From Sipunculus nudus (taxonomy: Eukaryota; Annelida; Sipuncula; Golfingiida; Sipunculidae), in the NCBI GenBank assembly GCA_026874595.1, contig CM049306.1:20639019-20703018 (forward strand): a DNA stretch of 64,000 nucleotides, in the 5' to 3' direction. Of the stretch, positions 13,214 to 25,737 are shown one piece after another. The notes under the pieces were generated by a model. It did not search any database and was not told the DNA's origin. It saw only the letters and a program-made list of their open reading frames with translations. Positions within the stretch are counted from its first letter, which is position 1; the number at the start of each line of letters is the position of its first letter. The translations under genes and the position numbers were made by a program.

Positions 13214-13266
13214 CGAACTCCTCAGTGAAAACAATATGATGCGATATGATAAATATTATCTTTTTT
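13214..13266 (+). repeat. Right copy of the 51-bp direct repeat
   Basis: Same 'cgaactcctcagtgaaaaca' start as the copy at 9562. It sits inside the divergent edge of the satellite; a few monomer-like words continue after it to about 13375. Confidence 0.9.
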
Positions 13267-13375
13267 TCGCCCCCTATCTTATTCTTATTTCTTATTCCTC
13301 TTTATTCCATCTACTAATTTTTTATTCGTTTTATTTCCTTATTCTTCTTTATTCCACCTATACACGTCTTCATCA

Positions 13376-14228
13376 TGGCACGTTAGATGTTGACCCTGAA
13401 TGTTTCAAATGGATCCGTCTGTGGAGAAGCCAAAGGTGTTTGTTAATTATGAAAGTTCGAATTAAACCCTGCCACTTCAGCTCATCTAAAGAGCGGAAGT
13501 TATAGCAGTAACTATTTTTCTTCTTTAAGTCATCAAAACGGACACGCTTCTTTTAGGTTCATTACCATATATTTATATCGGATTTTGCAGTTATTAAATT
13601 AATGATTTTCATTTTTCTATGCCGTTCCTGTTTACATTCCTCTACATATGACAACATTTTAAAACAATTTATTCAAACATATACATGAACATAAAAAAAG
13701 TTCACCTTATAATCCTCATTTCAAATCGAGCTAGGGTTCTTCCCTGTATGCTTTTCTGCCCTCGGAAAAGTTCTAAAGACTTCTGTACTTAACACATATA
13801 ACAATTTTTAATATTTCCCAGTATAAAGCCGCTAAAGCTTTTTGCGGAGTGACATGCGGTACTGCAGTTGGTTTCCTTTTCAGAGCCTCGTAATGCCATG
13901 TTGCCTATTAGTGGACCTATACTCGACGTTTTCACATTGCACGTTTGAAGACATATTTATCACGTAAACGTTCCATGAAGCTCGGAGATACAGAGTCTAT
14001 CAAGTTAGAAGGACAGATGAGTGAACGTAGCATAACAAGAAGCAATCAAGCTCGCATTATTGAAATACGTAACATGCCATAATGTCTCTCTGCCTTTATA
14101 TATATTTTTGCAAGACCTAGGCTGTTACAAATTAGAACTTATCAAATTATTGAAAATTGTTGCTGAAGATTAGCAGGCGGGGTGAAAAGGAATGAAGTAA
14201 ATCGATGAGTATTTTCACTATATATGTG

Positions 14229-14269
<41 letters not shown>

Positions 14270-15007
14270 TTACAAAAGAACATCAGGTTCTTCGTACTAA
14301 TTACACACCTGTATGGATGGATATATACATTACGGCCTTGGCGTCTAAACATATTCATGATTGTAATGTATATATTGCTCAGCCCACGAATTAACACTAA
14401 AACCTTTCATTGTGTAATTCTCGGTAGCCATTTATTTGTCATATAGCTGGCTTCTGTTGTTCAACATGTGTGGAGATTCAGTTCAGTTAAGTGTGAGTGA
14501 CAATTAAATTATTGAGTGGTCCGCATCTGGGTTAAATGAAAGAAAGAAATAGGGCTTCCCTCATCCATGCCAGGCACTCGTATTGAAGAAAGGCTTCGTT
14601 CAATGGCTGTCCTCGTAGCTATTGCCAAGGTCAAGATCGCGCACGTGGCAGCTGACTTGATCAACCACTGGTCAGCAGTCACTAAACATGTTTTATACAT
14701 TGCATTTTCTACCATGCTGATAAGAGATTTATATAAGTAATTACTAAAATGATCCCGCTCGGCGAGATGTAATAATAATACCATATATAAGTATAAAACT
14801 GCATTCTCTTGGTCGGTCTCATGAGGTCTCTCAGAACTTTGACACATGCCGTGCTAGTTAATTAAAAACTGTAACCACCCCAAGATTTAGAGATTATGTT
14901 ACACTTCTTTATGTAACCAAGTATTAAAAAACCTCAAAGTTTATATCATGGAGGAAATAGGCTGGTTTGGAAGACGGTTTGGTGTGCAACATGGGAGCAG
15001 CAATCGG
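13376..15007. other. Intergenic, no gene supported
   Basis: Non-coding DNA with an (AT)n run at 14235-14268. A 112-codon minus-strand ORF (14509-14847) has no recognisable domain. Confidence 0.5.
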
Positions 15008-15235
15008 TAACAGTCCTTGCTGGAAGGAAAAGAAACTTTTAAAGCTATATTTAAGGCCTTGAAGAACTAATGTTGAAAGCTAAAGTTGAAAACATACTTG
15101 AAAAGACCTAACTATAGCTATAATGGCTGACCATGGCAGACCAAGAGATTCAAGACATGTAATAACTGTGTAACAACATTGCTCACGCCAGAAGGAAAAG
15201 AAACTTTTAAAGGTATTTTCAAGGTCTTTAAAGCT
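15008..15235 (+). repeat. Local duplication of a ~50-bp segment
   Basis: The segment around 'gaaggaaaagaaactttta' occurs at about 15023 and again at about 15191, with diverged flanks, a spacing of 168 bp. Confidence 0.7.
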
Positions 15236-15254
15236 TGATTTTAACTATTTTAGC

Positions 15255-15280
15255 TATATATATATATATTTATATATATA

Positions 15281-15342
<62 letters not shown>
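15255..15342. repeat. (AT)n microsatellite, interrupted
   Basis: About 88 bp of AT repeat with three extra T insertions in its first part. Confidence 0.97.
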
Positions 15343-15346
<4 letters not shown>

Positions 15347-15996
15347 CCTCCCACAAGCTGTCTAATGTTGTCACATTTTCCATTTTTTTTTTCATCCTTA
15401 GCGTGTCTAAGGCATGTCATTTTTATTATCTGTAATGATATATTCATGAAGAAAAGTGCTATGCCCCAAGCCTTTTCCTTCCGAAATAAACAGCTTTTTT
15501 CTGACAGTAATTCTGTTCACTTAACACGTGTGGGCTTGAAATATGTGAAACAGCGAGACCTGGTGAGTACGGGAACCGCAGCGATCGATGTGAGCTCTAA
15601 CAGAATGAGAAACGGACGCCCACGTGACAGTTTTTACTCAGTGACTCCATAATGCCGGGGAGGCACAAAAAATGAGATTGAAGACCTCAAGAAAAACCCA
15701 ACTTGGGACATCCCCGCTCATCATGGAGTGTTCTGTCAACATGGCGTAGGTTTTGCTGCGGTTCTCGCAGGCTATTTGTATGCGCCACTGACAGCTCAGA
15801 AGCCGCCATGAATACGAAACTTCTCCAGACGGCATCAAAAGGTCTATCCTTCCTGGCTCCTATATTTCTAAAGATTTTCCGTAGTGCTGTATTAGTGCTC
15901 ATGTCCGACGCCCACGTATATTGTCTCTCAACGCCTCCGCGTACGAATATGACAAACGGCTGAGGATTAAATATTATCAGGTTAACTTCCACGTGA

Positions 15997-15998
<2 letters not shown>

Positions 15999-16071
<73 letters not shown>
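15999..16071. repeat. (AT)n microsatellite
   Basis: About 36 uninterrupted AT units. Confidence 0.97.
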
Positions 16072-16076
<5 letters not shown>

Positions 16077-16478
16077 TCCCTGAATCCAAAGCATGCTGTT
16101 AGAGGGGTTTAAATGTGTAAGTATTATGTGGATATGAAAAATCATTTTTGAAAAGGCATTCAGGAAAGATAATATCATGCCACAGGCCAATAGACTGAAT
16201 CATAATAAAAGTCTGTTCCATATTCCATATGTCTTTTGTTATGCTAAATCATCTGTTGTTATATTTTATATTATGTTATATTATATAATCAACAATGTTT
16301 CTCTCAGGACTATCACATTAATGACTGCAGCTTTAAACCCCCTCTTTTCCTAGAAATCTTAATCACTTTACGTAATTTAAACTGTAGGGGTGCCATCTAC
16401 ATACTACGAGCCAAAATAATTTTTTCAACCTTTCCGCTTATAAATCAGAAAGTTGAACACTTTAGTTTCCATATTATA

Positions 16479-16479
<1 letters not shown>

Positions 16480-16537
<58 letters not shown>
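16480..16537. repeat. (AT)n microsatellite
   Basis: About 29 AT units. Confidence 0.97.
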
Positions 16538-16539
<2 letters not shown>

Positions 16540-18140
16540 CAATCAATGGAAGTAAGAATGCAATAGAAATATTTTGTATTTTGAATGTAATAGAAAAATG
16601 GCGTCCTTATACGTATACATATAGGTATATATAGCTTCATATATTTTTTTCATGTTCGTGTATATGGTCTTCTTGGTTTTACCAAATACATAATGGAGTT
16701 TGCAGCTATAAAGACATCAAATTTTACATTAAGCGGCAGGTGGAGCCCCCTGTGTATTGAACTATGCAAACAAACTGGTATGCCTTTCACTGAAACAAAC
16801 ACAATGGAATTAGTACTAATTAAGTTTGATTGTTTTTAAAATTCAGCCCTAATGGGAATATATATATTTTATGAATTTATCTGATTGCACAAATCACGTT
16901 AAAGCTATAACAAAAAATCTCAGGAATGGCAGGAACTATGGATTATACGACTGATGAGCAGATGTAAGCAGCTGCTAGTTGGCGCTGGAAATTCCATTTC
17001 TTGATCCCCATTATCATGCACAATATATATGTCACAGAATTAAGTTTAGACCCTTGTGTCTCTAGTTTTACATTTTATTCCACCACATTGCATTTTAATA
17101 ATTAATATTCATATAGGCTGTACAACTGTCGTTGGACCAGTTTTGCACTCAGAAGGGCTACAGGAGAATACAAAGAATATTTGCAATCCTGCTATTGATA
17201 GCTTCAGTTAACATGCACTTTTGTTTTAGATACAAGGGAAATAAGTATTATCTAAAATGGTATGTAATTTTGTTAACACCTGTATTAAAACTGCAAGTGA
17301 AAGTGCTCCATTTTTGTTCTATTTTATAATAAAAAAATTATACAATATTCCATTGTGTGGCACTCTTCCTAAGCCTTCCCCGTCTGGCAGAAAAAAAGGG
17401 CTATACCCGTTCGCTATTACCCTTTAGGTCATATCACTTAACGTATATGTTAAGCGGGTTAAGTGGCATATGATCTTGCGTGTACTTTCAAATCATCCAA
17501 AAAGTTCGACATTATAAAAGTTTACAATAGTAAAAGTAAAAGCACACTATAACACGATATGTTGCTAAGATACAATGGCGTCCTATATTGCACACGGCAC
17601 CGCCGTACATATATATAGCGCCACGTAGCGGTAGACCTGACGAGATCGACCAACACAGGGGAACATTAGTGATAGAATTTTTTTTTTAAAACAGAAAGGG
17701 TATTGAATTCCGGAAAGAGAAAGAAAAAGCATGCATATATGATTGGAAATGTATTCCTTATATTTGTAATTAGACTAGATTAGTTTTTGAAGAAACTGAA
17801 AGGATAAAGACAAGGAAATATTGATGAACGAGGGTGTATATGGTATAATTAAGCTATATTTGTGCCAGTTTTGATCTATGCGAGATAAAGATATGTCAGC
17901 CTGTAGGGCCTTGATATTACCTGTGCAAGAAGGAAACAAATGACACCTTTCTTATCTATGCACTGAGTATACCTTCGTTCATATTTATTTATATATCTCA
18001 TCAGTACAACAATGGTATACATAACATTCATTATTTTTTTTATCAATCTATACTGAAGCCACTAAGTAATAAAACCACCGATATAAGAAAAGTAATATTT
18101 TCTTTTCTTGGTCTGTTTATATCTCCGTATAACCTTTGTT

Positions 18141-18143
<3 letters not shown>
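16538..18143. other. Intergenic, no gene supported
   Basis: No coding signal. Contains an imperfect inverted repeat at 17429-17473, in which the CACTTAAC and GTTAAGTG arms are exact complements and the match extends outward with one small mismatch block. Confidence 0.5.

Positions 18144-18183
<40 letters not shown>
18144..18183. repeat. (AT)n microsatellite
   Basis: About 20 AT units. Confidence 0.97.
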
Positions 18184-18185
<2 letters not shown>

Positions 18186-18572
18186 TTTGTTATGATGTCT
18201 AGTTAAAGGTCATGTGGCAATATATCAAAATGTCCTCTATTTATAACGTTTACAGAGCATGAGACATCTCAAAGGAAAAAACATAAGAACTTAAGCCTCT
18301 TCTGCAGTTAATGGTGAGGTATATAAGTTGGAGTCTCCGGCAAGCTTCGTGTTTCTTTTAACAAATCCCACACTCCTAGTTGTCTTCCTAGACTTATATA
18401 GACAAAGCAAGAACCATTAATTCTGTGATTTGCTGAACTAACGGCCGGAAAAGAAGTTCTACTTTGCTTGAGATATCGTCCAGTCGCTGTGGACATGGTA
18501 GTATTAATAAGTACCTCTAATTCGGTACATAATCGTTGTCTGTCTGTTTGGGTGTATATATTTTAAATGCTC

Positions 18573-18574
<2 letters not shown>

Positions 18575-18623
<49 letters not shown>
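18575..18623. repeat. (AT)n microsatellite
   Basis: About 24 AT units. Confidence 0.97.
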
Positions 18624-18628
<5 letters not shown>

Positions 18629-21600
18629 AGCGACTAAGATGTAATGAGGAAATAACTGTGAGATATCTTTACAAAAGATTTAATATCAACACTGTCAACA
18701 CTTAGTTTAGTTGAAGTTGAAAAAGTTGCATTTCTATACATGAAAGAAACTAAAACCAATTCGTTGCCACGTCTCTGAGTATTTTAACAGAGTTTCCATG
18801 CACATGTTCCTACCGAAAATATCTCTTTAAAATATATTTGATATTAGATATAAATTATGTTCATCCATCTTTTACAGTTTTAAACCGGTATAATATGAGC
18901 TTCAATTCATTGAGTTTAATAATACACGTACATATACCTGCCCATCGTATATATATAATACACGCGTGCACTGTACATGCAACAACAACTCTCCTGTTGA
19001 CGCAAATCTCATTTTTCACTCGTCAAGTGGCCCTTTATATACTTGACATGGAGTTGTCGGGTCATTAATAACGGCTCACAAAGTGAACTCAGAACGACAA
19101 GTATATAATGACGTGCTTATCACTTCATATGACAATACGTGTTGATGCTTGTGCACCCAATGCTACACAGTTTGATAAAGACTTGATGAATATGAATGCA
19201 GCACTCAAGGAGTATTAATGGGAAAATGGCACAGATATACGTCAAATGGTCACGTTATTCACAAACGGTCAATTGAGCTGTTCAAACTCGGTGAGAATCG
19301 TACCCGCAGTAGTAAAGATATACCTTCAATACATATTGGGTCAAAGTTGTTTCAAGGCAAAATAAAAGCAAATGAAGTAATATCCCTTTGTGAAATAAGA
19401 TACTTGTAATGTATGTCCAAAGTAGAAAGCATCCTTTATTTCTTGAAGAATTGTGAATTTTGATTTGAAGTATAACCGTTCAAGCAAGCAGCTCCGGCCG
19501 TCCCACAATCCCTGAATGGAAGAGGTTTTTTTTTTTTTCTTAGTAGGTAAACATCCTCAGGCGGAAAGGCGTTGTTCGTATTCTTCAGGGTATTCAAAAG
19601 GATGACGCAATAAATTATTATTTTTGTCTTTTACAGTAAACACGCACGGATTGTTAGAATAATTTTGGTAAATGACACCTAAACACCTTGTTTCCCATAC
19701 TTTTTAATTAAAGTTTAATTAATATAGACGATATAAACAAAGTTTTTTAATTAAATATCGAACACTGATCATTTTTTTAATGTGAGATATGGCACTGTAA
19801 GATAAAAATGATAAATATATCCAGAGTACATGATATTGCTCCTGGTTTCAATTTCAGCTTGCACGTCTCAAACCTGATCACAAAAATAATCTATTTTCCT
19901 TTTTAATGTATCTCATACTTGTCCTTTCATTTTAAATCAATCAACAAATGTACGTGGAAAAAAAATAAATGCCTGACAACAACATTCTATGGGAACCAAC
20001 CTTATGAGAACATGAATCTAAAGATTTTTAAAAAATGTGAGTTATTGACAAATTAATGGTTGTGTTTTAATCATTATGTTACAGCTGAGCGTTTCGGCCA
20101 AAAGATATGAATGCCACCTGTTGTAGGCTCTAAAATAAGCTATCGTAAACAGGCGTATTATGGTGTTTTACGGCATCCCAGAGGATGTTCATTTATCTTT
20201 TTGCCACCTGTTTGCCTTGCTGTTTATGCTTACGGGCAGAACAAATTGAATAGCTCCCTATTATCGCTTTTCCTCCTCGCTCTGGTTTTGGGCCTTTCTA
20301 GTGCAGATAGGTGGCGCTATCCATGATACTATGGCGCGATAAACTCGCTGTATGTATCGGCATTTCACACATGATGTTGCTGGTAAAGGCGGCTGCGCGC
20401 GCACCATCCATCATCAAATGACATCTCCCCGGGAGGTTTAGTACCAAGAGTTACAGGTTGGCCTCTGCACACCCAAAACGCCGTGGCTGTTGGTGGAAGG
20501 TCTTCACTAGGTCAATTTGGTGCTCGGTGTCCTCACGTGTCTGCACCTGTCGCTTGGTGGCGCGTGCATAATGAACGAGCTGGTCGGGACGAGGCCAAAT
20601 GCCGTTAAGGAATACGCGATATCAATACTCCACCCTCGTAATTCTCGCAGCAGCTCAAACATTTATTCAAGGGATATCCTCTCTTTTTTTCTGTGGCAAC
20701 TTAAAATTATTTCGCTCGCCAGCTGCATGCGAGTCTGGCCATATCTTGTTTTATTGGCATTTACGGATGCAGTCGTCAATCACCACAGGTGTAATCATAT
20801 TTTAGTAATAAATGTTGTGATAAGGAAATTTAAACCGAGGTGGCATAACTTCAGGACAAAGGTTCCCCTGTTCTCTGACCGGCATCAATATGGCTGTTAT
20901 CTCAGATATATTTCTATAATGCCACAAGATCTTTTTTTTAGATAGGTCCATAGCCGTTTGGTGGCATGAATAATAATATATAGTGCCTGTTGAGAGGATG
21001 AAGGCAGCAATACGAAAAAACTGATGCTATTATTAAGGCGTCAGGATTTAAGATATGTATGCCCGGAGCTAGAACGAAACAGTAACCTGGCGTAAACACA
21101 GAGCCAATATTCGAAGTTCATTTGCAGACCATTTTTGTCTTTGAGGTACCGGTAAGGTTGGAACAAGGAACCTATCTTTCAAAACCCCAGACATGATAAA
21201 TAAAACTGATATGATAAATTTTAAATAATGTTTTATATACAGCTTTAAATAGAAAAAATAAATCTATTATGTATCGCATATTAATGACATGGCCTTAATA
21301 TAATGAATGATTGTACATTGTTATCCAGGGTACAGAGGTATCATTACGGTGGATGTAATTTAATTAATAACCTCACTGTTCCATGGTTTGGTCATTTACA
21401 GTCTACACTATCAATTTACTAGGCCATTTTACAATGGGTTTCTAATTCAGCCAGACGGTAAAACGTGACACAGACGTAAAAAAATTCAGCTTGAATGTAT
21501 ATTAATTTGACTGATTGAATATCCATTGTCGAACATGAAATATGATTATGGCCTATACTGGTTTATAGATTGCATGTACTAAAAATTATTGTTGGCTTTG

Positions 21601-22179
21601 CATGTGTTCACAAAGGTTTAAACTTCGAGGAACACCGCGAAAGGTTAATTATTCAAGAATGGTACGCCACACCAACTCGTGTCACACAAACACGATTATT
21701 AACAGTATTATTATCGAATCGATAATGCTTACGGTATCCATGAAACGACAGGAACGTATATAAGACAAACAAAAATGTAATATAAGGTATGCTAATATAA
21801 ATCTCGTTTTAATGTTACCTTCTGGCAAATCAATCAAAGATCAATAGAGATTTTAAATAATATGCAAATGTTCTATATTTATATCAACAATTCAAAAGAG
21901 TTTTCACTTGAGCAATGTTCCCTCAAAAAGTTCTTCGATATTTTGCTGAGATTTGAGTACATGCATATTGAAATAACAGAAAATCGTTTTGCCGACGACG
22001 AAATATAGAACTACCTGCAATATGTTCTGTGTATTGCGAAATTTTAACTATCGTGGAAAAATAGAGATCGGAAAATCGTGAAAAATTAACATTGTGAATA
22101 TAAAGCAATATATAAAATACGCAAATATGAAGCGTATTCGTATTACAATATACATGTGTACATATATATACATTATACC
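18624..22179. other. Intergenic, no gene supported
   Basis: Mostly AT-rich, with a GC-richer stretch at about 20380-20640. The longest ORF (142 codons, 20517-20945) lacks a domain and overlaps another-frame ORF of similar quality. Confidence 0.5.
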
Positions 22180-22380
22180 TGAGTCGGGAAACGTGAATTC
22201 TCCTATATATGCACTCGCGGGAAGCATTGCACGTTGTGGTCATCGTCCGGGGGCAGGTGCGCTGACCATAGCATGAGTTGTGACAGGTGCTCTGCCCAGT
22301 GACCATTACTGGACATGACGCCGGTGTCTGCTTACCTGTCAAAGCCAGGTGACCGCCCGCCATGTCCGGCTTATGTTTCT
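22180..22380. promoter_or_regulatory. Possible regulatory block with three CAGGTG E-boxes
   Basis: A GC-richer island in AT-rich DNA with CAGGTG at 22254-22259, 22284-22289 and 22346-22351, plus 'ttacctgtc'. CAGGTG is a common E-box for bHLH and Snail-type factors. There is no adjacent gene to assign it to, so function is a guess. Confidence 0.2.
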
Positions 22381-23096
22381 TTGTCCTCTCGGTATTATTC
22401 TGACCATCACGTCCGGCATGTGTCGCGACCTGATGGGATTTTCATTATCTGAGTGAAAGACTGCTTAACCTAATGGCATTAATCATAATAATTCATCATA
22501 ATGTTACTGACCTCAAATTCCATTCTTTGATTACTGCATTGGTCAAGTCACTTAGATATATGAACCCCATGATAAATAATACTCGGTGATACCTCCATAT
22601 AATACCTATAGATAGCTGTATCTAGGTGTAGAAAAGAAACTGTGAATGTTCGTATTATGCCTGCGTGGTAAAATACAAATTTATTAAACAAAAAGGTCTT
22701 CTAAGTGCATTGCCGTCTCTACTGGACGTACGAATACCAGTACGAATACTTGCCTCTAACAGGAATCGATATCCACATTAAAATTACTGGTACAACTGAC
22801 AAACATGTTTCCATAAAAATCCGTTCTGTAGGCAAATACTGCAACAAAGACTATGACGGTTTATCACTGATATTCCAAAGACAAAATGACCTCTATACTG
22901 GCCATATGTGTATATACATGTGTTTATTACGTCAGTAAAATATATCGTTTTGCATACTTTGATAGAAATTTCACCAGGAATTTAGCCTCCTCTCAATAGC
23001 CAACCCTGTTATAAACCACAATGTTCATGACATGATGACATGTCATTTTGTGTTTGAGCTTTGTATAAATGGACCTGCTGTAGGAACTTTTGCCTC
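22381..23096. other. Intergenic, nothing recognised
   Basis: No domain-bearing ORF or clear repeat seen. Confidence 0.5.
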
Positions 23097-23212
<116 letters not shown>

Positions 23213-23568
23213 CTTTTTCCTTCGTATGCGCATCGGGGGAAATGTTTCATATTTGTTTCGGATGAATGCGGGGATGATACATACAACATCTCTTTCGAAC
23301 CTCATACACTCAATAAAGGCAGCTGGGTGTGGTTTACACTGGCCAGTAAACTCGTACTGTGGTTGCGTCACGTCACCGGTAGATGAACCATCGCGTCGCG
23401 CCAGGTCCTGCATGCAGGCTTCCATGAGTCGGAACCTGTATCAGGCCATGTTACTGTATTATAAGCATGAATCAGCACTTTTCAGAACTTTATTAAAACA
23501 AAGGATATAAGCATTGCACTTGGTGACATGAGTCAGGATGATTATGCATTGTCTGTATCCGTTATCTT

Positions 23569-23601
<33 letters not shown>
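23569..23601. repeat. (TG)n(TA)n microsatellite
   Basis: Short TG run followed by about 11 TA units. Confidence 0.95.
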
Positions 23602-23602
23602 C

Positions 23603-23831
23603 TATTACACAATGCATGTGTGCTTGTGTTTTTTATAAATAGGATGAAAATGTCAACTTTTAAATCATAGTTGCTGTTATAATATAGACATGAATGTATC
23701 CATTCACCGAAAGATGGAAAACTTTCTATATTCAGTTCAGACTTGCACATGCAGAGAATTACAAAATAGAAATATTAAGCAGATACAGAGAAGAATAAAG
23801 ATTTGGGATTTAATGTTTATACAGTTGTTAC
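23603..23831 (+). repeat. Dispersed repeat, copy 1 (partner at 46315-46483)
   Basis: Shares ordered words with 46315-46483: 'tgtgcttgt', 'tttttaaat/ttttaaatca', 'tatccattc', 'aaatattaagcagatacag' and 'tttatgtttatacagtt'-like text. The second copy lacks about 50 bp. Both copies follow a CT/AT microsatellite by some distance. Confidence 0.75.
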
Positions 23832-25209
23832 ATGCAACCAGTCTTTATACCCTGTTACTATGTCCATGTTCCTATAAGATGAGTACATGAAGTCTAATGT
23901 CCTTATTATGTCACCGTCAAGACATGTATAAAGGTAATTTGATCAGGGAGGTATAATTAAGCAGTATCGGTGTGATCCAGGTGAGGGTGCGAGTTCAGGT
24001 GACATTATAATTATTCTAACATGATTTCGCTCAATGTTGAGGATGGCGTTATAAGAAGTATAGAGAGCAATCTTTCTAATTGAAGTAAGTAATTACAGTG
24101 CCTTCGGAAAGGTCACAACTAACTGCATGAGAAGTAATCTGTAGTCAGCAGGAGTCAAATTGATCCACGGAAAAATATGACAAAATCGGTTCAAATCGGG
24201 ACTGTTCCGGTCACTGTGTCCATGTAACCGGCATCTCTTTGTTAATAAAATCTCTCCAAAGACCATTGGCATTAATCACTTGTACGAGCCATAAAATATC
24301 TTCTTTTTTATAGACAATCTGGTTTCATTAGATTGTCCCTTATAGGCAGCCATTAGCTTTTCATATTGCTATATGTACAGTTATATGTACAGTTATATGT
24401 ACAGTTGCAACATCTCCCATATCAGAGCGACATAACGTCTTCCGAAACGCTAATAATGACTAAGATTGTGCATTTTATCAGATATCCCCTAAAAACCTCA
24501 ATCTGGAGGGTTATTACGTGCGAACCTCGTGAGTTTGAGTACGAATTTACCGTTTTTATCTCAAATGTGACATCGGATACCCCATAAAAGAACTATGGGT
24601 CAGGCTGATTATACTGACGCATATATATTTATGTAATACGGTAAACACCCATAATCGGAAACATTTGCCGTGTTAACATCTGGAGGTTTAGATTAAAAAG
24701 GCAAACATGCCCCATATTGATAGGTAGGGTGCTCTTGGTGCATGTGTATAGGCACAGGTTCCTTGGAGTATCTTATAACAGCAGACCAGGAAGGGGCGCC
24801 CTCTGTCTGTCACCCTTTACTCCCATCATCTGGCGCTTTGGCCAAATCTTTATGTAAGGTTTGATTGAGCTTGGCACTGTCTGTATTGAAGTCAACCTTG
24901 GAGGGTATGCCCCTGCTTATGAAATCGGTGGTTGTATGCACGGAGATCGGAGGAATCCTGAGTCCGTCAGCCATAACCTTCCGAAAAGACCTCAGATGGA
25001 AGCATTCTTCATGGTGTTCTATCTAGACTTTGCCATCTTGTCTTTTTTCGATTTGCTATGCTATGCAAAATCTATATATCGCAGGATCCCGACTATAATT
25101 ATGTTACAACACTACGCAAGTTTGTAGCAGGTTAATTATTTTTTAAAATTATGTGCCCTTTCCCCCTTTTTATCGTTAATCACACACCAGGAAAATTTTG
25201 TTAGGTTGC
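23832..25209. other. Intergenic, no gene supported
   Basis: Contains a triplicated 15-bp word 'atatgtacagtt' near 24371-24408. No coding region is recognised. Confidence 0.5.
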
Positions 25210-25560
25210 CAAGATAATCAGTGTCGCTGCACGTGACCCGTGACGCAAGCACGGAGTGTCTCACGGGAACGAAGAGACCGAGCCGCTTACAAAGCTGTAA
25301 CATACATGAGAAAAGCATGTGGGAACAGAGCACGACCTCCGCTAATCAAGACCTCTGGTGCCTCGAAATACCAATCTGGCACCGCCATGGTGCCATATCA
25401 ATTGCATGCTGGAGACATGCAAACGCTGCACGTGCAGGACTCTTTCAAAGCAATGTACTGCATATTGGTCATATTATTAAACCAATCTTTCACGGATAAT
25501 TGATTAAGAAATATTAATTAGCAACGTGTACTCACGTAGAGAATTATTGTTGACAATTAT
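25210..25560. promoter_or_regulatory. Possible enhancer-like block (E-box pair, octamer-like and homeodomain-like words)
   Basis: Two copies of 'cgctgcacgtg' place CACGTG E-boxes at 25230-25235 and 25429-25434. An ATGCAAA word lies at 25417-25423, and ATTAATTA-type words near 25514. Base composition is higher in GC than both flanks. The long-looking ORFs over it (25221-25503) overlap in two frames and carry no domain. Conservation in a related genome would be needed to call it functional. Confidence 0.22.
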
Positions 25561-25737
25561 CAAGTTGGAATAGACAGCAGGCATTTCGATTGGTCTTAAA
25601 TAGTTTTACAGGGAAATTACTAATTATGGCTGTTTAATGTTATTTTAACCTGTTTCTACATGAGAACCACGTGAAAATTTGTCATGAGTCAATTTGTAAT
25701 ATTTGTAGATAAGGTAGAGCTTATAAAATGCCACAAC

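Larger units (their letters stand above)
9888..13375 (+). repeat. 30-bp pyrimidine-rich satellite array
   Basis: Monomers of about 30 bp of the form 'ttccatctacc' + 'tatttcttattcttctt' repeat for about 3.5 kb. The plus strand is almost all C and T. Outer monomers (9888-10380 and 12921-13375) are divergent and irregular; the centre is homogeneous. The ORFs it generates (for example 10009-10674, rich in F, S, L, P) are a by-product of a stop-poor CT repeat. Confidence 0.95.

Noticed and set aside
15235..16640. ORFs with long Ile-Tyr repeats
   Set aside because: Translations of (AT)n microsatellites; the same applies to ORFs near 23032, 48259 and 48628.
20517..20945. 142-codon ORF
   Set aside because: No recognisable domain, no splice or promoter context; length is plausible by chance.
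21923..22363. 146-codon minus-strand ORF
   Set aside because: Overlaps an opposite-strand ORF, lacks any domain and includes low-complexity Tyr/Ile/Cys text.
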